Shown piece after piece: positions 11,511 through 23,100 of a stretch of 64,000 bases of DNA. The DNA comes from Brasenia schreberi (taxonomy: Eukaryota > Streptophyta > Magnoliopsida > Nymphaeales > Cabombaceae): the NCBI GenBank assembly GCA_036023115.1, contig JAYKKT010000036.1, forward strand, positions 6,722,501 to 6,786,500, read 5' to 3'. The position numbers and the translations under genes were made by a program. How positions within the stretch are numbered: position 1 is the first letter of the stretch; each line of letters starts with the position of its first letter. The notes below the pieces were generated by a model. The model had not been told where the DNA came from. It saw only the letters and a list, made by a program, of their open reading frames with translations, and made no database searches.

Positions 11511-14500
11511 ATGGAGAAGGGGTCGGAGAGTTGGGTGTTGATGGTTACGGGGAGATCTCCGACGAATATCGCGGTGATCAAGTATTGGGGGAAGCGGGAC
11601 GAGTCGCTCATCTTACCTATCAACGATAGCATAAGCGTCACACTCGATCCTGAACATCTCTGCACCACCACCACAGTAGCCGCCAGCCCCGCCTTCGACT
11701 ACGACCGCATGTGGCTCAACGGAAAGGTTGGATCTGGTTATTGTGCTTTATTCGTCTTCTTTTATGCGTTTGGATTTCTAGTTTTGGTAGAGTTTAAATT
11801 TTGTCCCCTTTTGCTTTCCGCCGCAAAGTTCGGGTTGTTTATTTAATTTGTTGCTTCATGGTGAGGAATGATCCCATTTTTTATTTTTCTTCTTTGTTGG
11901 GTTTTTTGATGGAGTAGGAGATCTCTCTTTCTGGCGGCAGATTCCAGGCTTGTCTGAGGGAAATTCGTAATCGAGCAAATGAGGTGGTTGATGAGAAGAG
12001 AGGCATTCGTATTAGCAAAGAAGATTGGCAAAATATTCACCTTCATATCGCTTCCTATAACAATTTTCCCACTGCAGCTGGTTTGGCTTCCTCAGCTGCG
12101 GGATTGGCATGCTTTGGTAAAACATGGTCCAGAATCTGATGCTTTAATCCATTAATCTGCTACTTGATTTGCACTCTGCCAATTTCTGTAGGGACCACCA
12201 AACACGGACAGGCCCGCGCACAATCAAATCACAACCGAGCAATCTTGACTTTCTTATTCTTGTTTCCTAGTGTTGAATCCGTTTAATTTCTTCAGATGAT
12301 AAGCATTTGCGTCTTTCCGGTTGTTTTAATATCATATGGCACATACACCCACTGACATGCATGGGCTCAGAGTCACTGGGTTAGATATGGTATTTTCACT
12401 TGTGTATTGTTTCAAAAATTTAATTAATTGTTCAGGTGTCTGCAAATTATTGAAGGCTAAAGTTTTGGTACATTGATCTCTTCGATCTTCTAGTTTGTTC
12501 AGTTATATATGTGCTGATCATTTTTGTGTTACACATAATGAAAGAACACTGCGTTGCATGAAAGCGGGGACCATGAGATAAAGCATGATTTTGGAACTTA
12601 TTTTTTATTGGCAAGCTGGCATCTGACAAAGCCACTTGTCCGATGCATGCCAGGTACCGAATTCCTGACGTACAAGCTAGGAGGTGAACCCTAACCAGAT
12701 GAATCATGTCACTCAAGACTCTTTTACATGATTTATGGATGGTCCTAGTTGATTATATATATTCAAGTCCTTCTCCTTAATTTTGGTGTAGCTATCTGTC
12801 CTTGCATCATCACGTTCCAAGTAAGACCCCTTGACAGTTCCCGTTCATGTCTGACTTTATCTTTATTAACTTGCAGTTTTTTCTCTGGCAAAGCTAATGA
12901 ATGTGGACGAAGGAATTGGAGAGCTCTCTGCGATTGCTAGGTTTGTAATAGCAGAAACTTGCGTCCACTTAAAAGTAAATATACTAAATATGTCAGGAAT
13001 TGTGGTTCACTGCCTCTTTGTAGTTCAAAGGATAGTGCCATTGAATTAATGAATCTTTAGAAGACCTATAATTAACAAGGTTGGAAGAACAAAAGAGCTG
13101 GGGAGCCTTCAAGTGATTCTCGTGGCATCCCTGATCAGGGAACTTATCATATCAATGCTAGGGCTTGTTCAAAGATTTTAAGAACTTTTGTGATTCTCAT
13201 ACATTCATCTTCACTGCTAATGTTACATTTTGTTGTGGTTTGTGACCCATGGAGAGGATAGAGGAAGGATGTTTTATGGCAAAGAATTAGATGCAAAATG
13301 TCAACTATATTCCAAGGTTGCAGGTTAATGGCAATTAACTTCTTTAGTTGTCAAGCTAGAGAATAACCCTTGTTCACATCAAATGTGGGATCCCTCAGTT
13401 AGATCCAATGTTATAAAAATTGTATCGTATTCAGTATTGTTTGTATCATATATAATTTTTTCTTCATGAGACAAGTGGATTGTATCATAATTTTTAATTA
13501 AAAATAGTTTTAAAATAACAATAGATAAAAAACAGGAAAAATTCTAAATGATTGTTATGAATCAAGGATAAGTTTGAAAATTATATCAAATCAATAGTAC
13601 ATGACTTATTTAAATTATTTAATAAGGTACGCACAACAATTTTATGGTTTAGGCAGTGTTGTCCGTATCGCACCGTATCGTACGACACGGTGCGATACGT
13701 ATCGTATCGTATCGTACGACAGGGTGCGATACGTATCGTATCGTATCGTACGACACGGTACGATACGGGGCCCCGTATCGTAGATGCGGGCGTATCGCAC
13801 CGTATCGCCCGTATCGTACGATACGGGCGATACGGCGATACGTCCTGGGACCCTTATAAAGGGTCCCGGCCCGAGAGAAACCCGCGATTTCGCCTCCTTT
13901 TGGGTTCTTCAAGCTCTCTAAGAGTCGGTTTTCGCCTCCTTGGTGTTCAAAGCTCTAAAATCGTGCCCTACGGTGTCCTATAAGGGTCCCGGCCCGAGAG
14001 AAACCCGCGATTTTTCGCGGGTTTCCTCTCTCCTTTTGGGTTCTTCAAGCTCCCTAAGAGTCGGTTTTCGCCTCCTTGGTGTTCAAAGCTCTAAAATCGT
14101 GCCCTACGGTGTCCGTCCAAGCCTCCAAACTCGGATTTAGGTATATTTTTAATGTTTTTTCCCTTTTTTTTCTTTATATTTATTGTTTTTTGTGTTATTT
14201 CAGTTTTTTTTTTTGAATGACAAAATATGAAGTTATTAAGTGTGTGTATACAATTTTTATTGCATTCATGAAGTGGGAGACACTCGATTTGAGTGTTATT
14301 TGAAGATTGGGGGATTTACGAAGTGCTTTTATTTTCAGGTTTTTGTTTGAATTAAAGTACTCCATTGAGATGGCAGGAAGGGGTGGTAGAGACTCTCATT
14401 CAAAGTCTGATGATCCGGCATGACAGTGGGGCGTACCAGTTGAGGGTTCAAGGTTAAAAATCAGATGTTTATTTTGTGAAAAGGTGGTTAGTGGTGGAAT

Positions 14501-17500
14501 TTTAAGGTTGAAACACCACCTAGCAGGAACCAGGAAAGAAGTTGCTCCATGCACAGGCAAGTTAGAAGTGTGCCAGAAGGTATTAAATGGCAATGCTTGC
14601 AGATGATTGAGAGCATACAGGAAAGGAGACAACAAAAGGATGATTTCCAGATGTGTGAAGAAGCTGATGATGCTACTGCCACTGGAGTTGGATTCACTGA
14701 TAGTTTGCCTTCAGATGCTAGAACAGATATTGGTAGTAGCAGTTCGTGAGCACCTAGCAGAGGAAAGAGGGTTGCAGCTGAAGACTTTGGAGGTGACAGA
14801 AGAGGAAGTTCAGGAAGGAGTAGAGGAAGAGCTTCTTCTTCTAGCATACATTCGTTCTTTCCTCCTTCCACTACACCTGGTGCTCAGCCAGGAATTCGTG
14901 CTGCTATGGCTTCAGAACAACTGCACGATCAAGCAGACCTTGCAGTGGGCAGATGGTTTTATGATGCATGCATTCCATTTAATGCAGCAAACAGTTTTCA
15001 TTTTCAAGCAATGGCAGATGCAATTGCTAACATTGGTCCAGGATACAGGATGCCCTCTTATCAGAAGTTGAGAGGGAAGATATTAGATCAGACCGTGATT
15101 GAAGTGCAGCAATACTGTTCGACTTTGAGACAATTGTGGAAGGAAACATGATGCACTATCATGGCAGATGGATGGACCGATAGGCGAGGAAGGACATTGT
15201 TAAACTTTCTTGTATATTGTCCTAAAGGACTCATGTTTTTGAGATCTCTAGATATGTCAGAGGAGAGGCACACTGTAGAGATCCTACGAGAGGAATTTGA
15301 TAAGGTTATACAAGAGGTTGGGCTAGAAAATGTAGTCCAATTGATTACAGATAATGCAGCTAACTACAAAGCAGCTGGAAAGGAGTTAGCTGATATTTAT
15401 GGGACTTTCTACTGGACACCATGTGCAGCCCATTGTTTAGATCTCATCCTCAAGGACATTGGTGAGATGGATGAAATAAAGGCAGTAACTGAGTGTTGCC
15501 AAGATATTACAACATTCATTTACAACCATGCATTTGTTTTGTGTATGATGAGGAGATACACAGAAGGTGCCGAGCTTCTTCACACAGCTGTAACTCGGTT
15601 CGCAACAAACTTCTTATTTGTACAAAGTATTGTAAGACAGAAGCAAGCTTTAAAGAGAATGTTCTCCTCAGATGAGTGGCAACAATTTGCAGAGTTACCA
15701 CAAAACAGAAGGAACAGAAAGTTAAATGAGATTGCAGAAACGGTTTTTAGAAGTTCATTTTGGAATGCATGCATCAGATTATTGAAAATTACTTGTCCTT
15801 TAGTGAAAGTTTTGAGATTGGCTGACAGCGAGGAGAAACCATCTATGGGCTACCTTTATGAAGCCATGGACAGGGCAAAAGAAGCGATCATAAATAACTT
15901 TAATGGAAAAAAAAGAGATTATGTGCCCGTGTGGAAAATAATTGATAGTAGATGGAATAAACAATTGCATCAGCCTATTCATGCAACAGCCTACTATCTA
16001 AACCCATCATTGAGGTACTCAGCAACCTTCAAAAGGGACGGTGAGGTTAATCGAGGAATCATTGAATGCATCGACAGATTAGTCCCTGATGAGAGCATAG
16101 TAGATGCGATACATCGAGAGATGGAGATATATGATAATGCTCTTCACTTGATGGGTTTGCCTGTTGCAATTCGCAACCGCTCTACGATGCGTCAAGGTAC
16201 ATTGTTTATTTTCATATTTAAGTTGCATCTTACATTACTGTGGATTATTATGTCTCTAATGTTTATATTTTTTTTACAGATGTTTGGTGGAACAGGTTTG
16301 GAAGTGATTGTCCAAACCTTAGAGATTTTGCAGTTAGAGTCTTAAGCCAAACCTGTAGTGCAACAGGTTGTGAAAGAAATTAGAGTGTTTTTGAATACAT
16401 CCATACAAAAAAGCGCAACAAGTTGGAACACAAAAGGCTTAATGATTTGGTTTATATTCGTTGTAACATGCGCCTTCGTGAAAGGTAATGTTGTATTACT
16501 TTCAAATTTTCAATTCGATATTATTTAACTTCAGTTTTCAATTGTTAATATTACTTACTAATTGTTTATCTTTGTTTGTGTCGTAGGCAATTAAAAAAAG
16601 TAAATAGAGAAGAAAGTCAGTTCGATCCAATAAGTTTGGATAATTTTGATATATTAGAAGATTGGGTTATGGAAGACACTGAAGAAAATGCCCTCCTAAC
16701 AGAAGAAGACGTTGCCTGGATTAGTTTGGAAGGAGCGCAACAACATTATGGAGATGAAGAATTTTATTTTGAAGAAGAAGGTGTGGGCGTGGCTGATGAT
16801 GACGAGGATCTGCAACAAGGAGAAGATGAAGATTATTTAGTTGATGATCCTGATTACAATTTGTAAAATGTAACATTATATGTAACTGTAGTGTACTGTA
16901 AAGTGTAAACTATGTCTGTATTTTATTTTTTGGATTCAAAATATGTAAATTTGGATGCAATTGTTCAATGCTGAATGCTCAATCTGTACTAAACTTACAT
17001 TATATGAATTTAAAGCAATTATCAGATTTTTTCTGATTTTTTTCTGATTTTTTTCGATTTTTTACTATTTTTTTATTAAATTTTAATTATTTTTTACATT
17101 ATTTTAATATTAAAGTACGATACGATACGATACGCTCGTATCGTGGAGCTCAGCGATACACGATACGATACGCGTCAGACAACACTGGGTTTAGGAATGT
17201 GCTTCTTGAGACTCCATGATCAATAAATCTGTTCTTGGGACTCTACTAGGTAATAACTCCTACTCTTGAAATTCTAACATTTAATAAGTGTTTGAACTCT
17301 ACTATTTAATAAATCCGTGCTTGAAAATCTAACTGTTAATAATGCCTATCATTGGAACTCTATAAATATTAATTATGTACGTAGAAAGTCTCAACTCTTA
17401 ATTCAGATTTATTATGATTTATAACTCTTATGCTTGGGACTTGCAACCCTTGGAACTCGGTGATTCTTAGTATTGTGTTTTTTTATAAAAAAGGCATATC

Positions 17501-19306
17501 CCATGTATCGTACAATATGTGTGATACGCTTCTTGTATCATAACGATACGATATATATAACGCTGATCATATTTTACGATATGATACACGTGTCATACCT
17601 GAACCAATACAATTTAGGTACCTATATCGCAAAACATATTTATTACAATGTATCAGAACATATTGTACGATGCGCTATGATATAGGGTGTATCAAATGAT
17701 ATACCCTGTATCATATGATATGCTTTAAGTTTCAAAATTCACATTTCTTGAAAACACTCACTTAGACCCCCTTTGGGTCAGCTTTTTTGGCTCCTCTTGC
17801 ACATCTATCCTTTCGCCTCTCGAAGACTAACTCCTTTCTCTCTAAAAAATCCCATATGTATTTGACATTCATTAATAGTCATCAATCCTAAGTTTGAAAA
17901 TGAAGCCCGAGAGTGATGTTTGTTTTTGACATTCTTTGCATATTTTTTTCATGTTTTTTTTTAATTTTAATTTTTTTAATGATTTGAAAACAATTTAAAA
18001 ATCACCCCATGCGATACAGGGTCTGATATGATATTTACAACATTGGTTAGATCCTTACTCAACCTCTACCAATAATGGACATAGTATAAATAACTTTTCA
18101 ATGACAAATCACTTCCTTAACATATATAACAGGGATCACATTTTTTGATCCCTACCAACTTTATGATTTAATGTGCAAGGACTACCTTGTTGCAGGCAAG
18201 GTTCTGGAAGTGCTTGTCGGAGTCTCTATGGTGGATTTGTCAAGTGGGTGATGGGTAATGTAAGATTTATTATTTGAGTCTTCCTCAATTTCCTAACTTT
18301 GGTTTATTTTTTATTCATTTATGTGTATGTTGCAATTTTTTTAGTTTGATTGTTTCATTTTGCTTGAAGGATGTGTCAGGAAGGGACAGCATCGCTGTAC
18401 AGCTTGCTGATGAGTCTCATTGGAGTGATCTTGTAATTCTCATTGCGGTGGTAAGTTTCAAATAATATGTTCTCTACTGTATGGTTTGAGATCGTTAACT
18501 TTTCTAGTTGCTAACTACATACGTTTTACATTCTAACACCACTCTTTGGGTTGTGTAGATCAGAGACTCTTTGTGTCTCTCTGTTCTCTTCTGCTTTAAA
18601 TCTGTTCACATTTTCAACTTCTATTCTGGTTCCCACGCCTACTGCATGTTATCTTAAACTTGAAAATTGATTAGTTTCGGGCAGCTAATTTGTTTGAACT
18701 TGCTGGCTGATGGATTTTGTTAACTGTCAGAGTTCTGAATTAGACATCATAATATTTTATTTGTCATAATGAATAATATAGCATGTCTACTAAAAAAAAG
18801 CAAGATAAAGGAAACACATAATGGTAAATACGTTTTCGCTTGCAGCTTGCTGTTTTATTGCCTTGCTTGTTCTCAAGAACAAGAGATAGTGCTTTCATAT
18901 TTTGGGCTTAAAATTGCCCTGTCTATGGAGATAGTTCAGAATTCACAAGCAATGTGAAGCACACTTGAATCTGGGCGTATAATATTGGAAAAATCACCAT
19001 CCTGAGTGATTGAGTCAAGCTTATAGATTTTTAACAGACCAGAGCTAATGCTAAAGGACTTTATATATGAATCAAGTTGGTGATTTTAGCCCAATACATA
19101 ATAATAGGTTACCTTCCACTTTCTTTTATCATGCACCCACTTTATGCTTTGTTTCATATACAAGTGCTTTTATCAGGTCTTTTGGCTGACTTGAGTTTCT
19201 GGTTCATTCTTATGGCTTCCAGCTTTTTGATTTTTATAGCTGCTATATTTTGCCTGCTCTCTCTTTTTGCAACCAATACCCTAATGATTGCTCTGAAGCC
19301 ATGCAA

Positions 19307-19344
<38 letters not shown>

Positions 19345-20131
19345 ACCATGGATTTTGTTTAAGTGATAGTGATGTTGCAGTTGAGAATATAATTTTATAA
19401 GAGAGGCCCTTATTATGTCACACTGTCATTCAGAATTTCTTTGTCATCTCCCTAGTTCATCAGTCTATTTGCAAATGCAGGTAAGCTCACAACAGAAGGA
19501 GACAAGTAGCACTGCAGGAATGCGTGAAAGTGTTGAAACAAGTCCATTTTTAGACTACAGAGCGAAGGTATCATTTGGACTCTCCTTGGGTTTTTTCCCT
19601 ACATTTGGTGCATAAAATTTCAACATTTATGGCTTTTACTTATGATTAGCTTCGAAGACTACTCTTAGAAGTTTCAACTGCATTCTTGGTTCAGCATGCA
19701 TTCTGTTGACACCTAGTTTATTTTTGACATGTTGTCTAAGAGGAGATAAAATAGATCACCTAGGGAACTGGATTAGGAGTTCAGTTTATCTCAGCTTGTT
19801 GACTTGATGACTTGTTCTGAATCTCCTGCGTATGCAGGAGAGTCAGATAGACTCTGGTTATTGCCATCGGACTTGGTGAAAGCTGAGCAGTTCTTGTGCT
19901 TGCATGGCTTGATATTCAGTCTTTTTATGACAAAGTCCTAGTGGATATATATGGAATGATTTTGTGATTTGCAGGTTGTAGTCCCTAGTAGGATAGTGCA
20001 AATGGAAGAATCCATCAGAAGTCGTAATTTTGCAACTTTTGCAAGGTTAACTTGTGCAGATAGCAATCAGTTTCATGCTACCTGTTTGGACACGTCTCCT
20101 CCAATATTCTACATGAATGACACATCACACA

Positions 20132-20168
<37 letters not shown>

Positions 20169-23100
20169 AAAACATATAACATGCAGATTTAAGCATAATC
20201 ACTACTTTTGGTGATATTTCAAATTAGCGGGAAACTAATGGGATAATTTATAAAAATATTTCCTATATCTAAAGTATCATGAGCCTTTGTTTTTCATAAA
20301 CCCTTTCTATTTGTTTCATTGGCCTTTAAAATTTTCAGGAATTATTTCTTTTTGGCAAGTTTTCTGTGAAATCTGGTACTAGTCACTATTACTTCTTAAT
20401 TCTTACATCTGTTTATGCTTTCAAACATCTTCAGTTCTCCAATAATTTTGAAGATGACATTTTTAAAAAGAACATTTGACGGAAAGCCTTGCTGATGTGT
20501 TTTAGTTGATTCATGATCTTTTTGGATTCACGGTGCACTAAAACAAAAGGTGCATGCGCTTTCAGAATAATCAGCTGTATCGAGAGATGGAACCAGTCTG
20601 AAGGTACTCCTCAGGTATGTATATCTCTACTCTGCATCACCCTCTATTCTGTCAAGATAACTGCATCACTCTAGGTTCAATTGGTATGGATAAAGTGGTC
20701 AAGAGGCTATATATTTTAGCTGACTTGGTGACCGAGAACTATTCTGGTTAATTTTCTAAGTCCTGCTGATGCAAATATGGATAGAAGTGTAGCTTCACGA
20801 ACTTGATTCATGTAAAAAGTTTTAATTAGATAGTACTAGGTTCTCTAACATTCTGGCTTCCTAAGGGGTTATGCGTACAGAACTTTGAACCATATGAACT
20901 CTAATTTTTGTTGGTCAGATTTACTATAGATTGTGGCTTGCAAAGCCACTTATTTTTTGGTTCAACTCAATTTACTTAACATGGATGCAATATCAAGACA
21001 AGTTCAACTGGAAAAAGGTTGTGAAGCACATGTAATGATTTTTCCAGGTAAGATTGGTTCTATGCTAGACGTGGTGGTGGCTCCAAGAATTAAGATATGC
21101 TTGGAGCCAATATGGTTAATATGCATTTTGGATCCATTTGAGTTGGTTAGTTAGATCATTAACTCCAAATGGATTGGAGAGAGTTGATCAGGGTTAAGGT
21201 GGTCCATGGACTGTTTGGTGCTTAGAATTTGGTGGCATCTGATCCGAGGGTGCTTAAATAGAGTTTTTAGACAATAGTATGATCCTCTGTGTAGTGCATG
21301 AGTTGTCAAAAAAAGGCTCAATGACGAACGTGCAGAGGAGACAAGGTGGGAACATGCCTACCTGAAAATAGAGGACCATATTGATGGGGAACGAGGAGCC
21401 CTCTTCTGCATTGCTGAAACGGATGCTTTTTTTCATTTTTGCAGAAACCTTGGGGTTTGTGCAGCAACCTAATGCATCACTTGTGACATATCCTGCTCTT
21501 TTTTCTAGAGAAAGACTCTATTTAGATGTAGGAAACTGACTCAGCTGTGTAGTTCACCAACTTTTGCCCAGTGGAAGAAAAGGGATTACTGATGCTTATT
21601 TTAATTGGGACAAGGGAATTTTTCTCCATTTATTTGGATATTTCTGTATGCCTGCTATCTATCATGCACTGACAGATGATAAACTTATTTCAGGTAGCTT
21701 ATACTTTTGATGCTGGTCCAAATGCAGTACTGATATCTCCAAACAGAAAAACTGCTAGCCTTCTACTTCAAAGGATGCTCTATTATTTCCCCCCACCTCC
21801 AAACACAAACCTTTCAAGGTACTTGTGCTTACTGACACTGATCTTTATTGTCGGTGCCAAGTAGGATAAGAGATTATCGCTAACCATTTGAAAACACGAG
21901 AGCTCAATTGGAAATTCAATATTTAAGGTGCCGACAAATTCAACAAACTAGTTAGCCATGTAGGCTGATGTGAACAACTTCTTGTCTATATAGTGTGTGC
22001 CACACTGCTGCCTACCGTATTGATTAATAGCTCTGAAAAGGGCTTTGAGTCACAATGAGTAGTGAAAATTCATTGTGCTGCTCTCCGTATGGTAAGATAT
22101 TTAATTTAATTTATTTTCTTTGATTTGAGAATAACTCCGCCCCATGTAAGGGATCACTCCTGCATGGCCGGTTCCAAGGAGGAGGGTTGCGTTATGCTTT
22201 CAACAACCAACGTAAAACGTTGTCAGACTTATCTACCATTGATTCTATAAATTATGAGCATTGCGTTGGGGCTTTCTTTTTTAGCGACGCATTGCAAAGC
22301 CCGAATGCAGTGAAAAATAAGCTAAGGCCTCTACATCTTCGCTCGGATGTAGTGAATCAATTGCAGAGAGGGTTCCCACATCATTGACGAGTGTGGGTAA
22401 AGAAGTTAGTCTTGCCACATTGTCGCCCAAATGTAGTGAACAAGTTACAACGAGGGCCTCCACATTTTCAGAGGGTCTCCACATTTTTAGAATGGATAGA
22501 TGCAGGGTAAGGAAGCTAGTCCTAGATAATAAGATTCATATTGATATTTGGAATATCATAACATTGATCGGTAAATTAATGGTGTAGTAGATACTATGAT
22601 TCGAAGAAAGATTCACATTTTATGTTTACACAATACAAAGTGGGTTGAAGAAAAAGCAAAGGTTGAGAATACATATCTTAAAATATGGTACTTATAAAAG
22701 GAAATGACTCAAAATGGAGTTGGTATTATTATAAATAAAGATTTAAAGGATAGTGTAGTAGAAATAGTTTACGCTTATGCACCCCAAGTTGGATTAGAAG
22801 ATAGTATAAATAAGTCTTTTTGGGAGGAGTTAGATAGGGTAATTCAAAGAATTCCACAAAGGGAGATGATTTGTTTAAGAGAAGACTTAAATGAAAATGT
22901 CGGTAAAGATGCATTAGGATATCAAGGTATTCATGAAAACTATGGTTTTGGGATCTAAATGAGGAGAGTATGGAGATTTTAAATTTTGTTATGGTTTTTG
23001 ATCTCTTTTTAGCCAGTACAATTTTCAAAAAATGAGATGGACATTTAATTACTCATAAGAGTGGCTTATCGTAAACACAAATTGATTATTTTTTTGTATA

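Larger units (their letters stand above)
13398..18053. mobile_element. Older hAT-like element in MVD intron 3, split by a younger hAT
   Basis: Ends CAATGTTATAAA (from 13406) and TTTACAACATTG (to 18045) are near-perfect inverted repeats. They are flanked by a perfect 8-bp duplication, GTTAGATC, at 13398-13405 and 18046-18053. Subtracting the younger insertion leaves about 1.1 kb, non-coding, with degenerate TATCGTAT/ATACGATA-type repeats near both ends (13425-13450; 17500-17720). Likely a non-autonomous element related to the inner one. Confidence 0.8.

Noticed and set aside
11214..11846. A 210-residue frame covering the start of MVD
   Set aside because: The upstream 99 residues are promoter and leader, and the last part reads into intron 1. 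The MVD start is ATG 11511 and exon 1 ends at 11726.
13601..13983. Overlapping frames with RIVSYR / YRTIR repeats on both strands
   Set aside because: They are the CGTATCG subterminal arrays of the hAT element, not protein.
14607..15071. A 154-residue frame in the hAT element
   Set aside because: Wrong-frame shadow of the transposase; the conserved residues are in the neighbouring frame.
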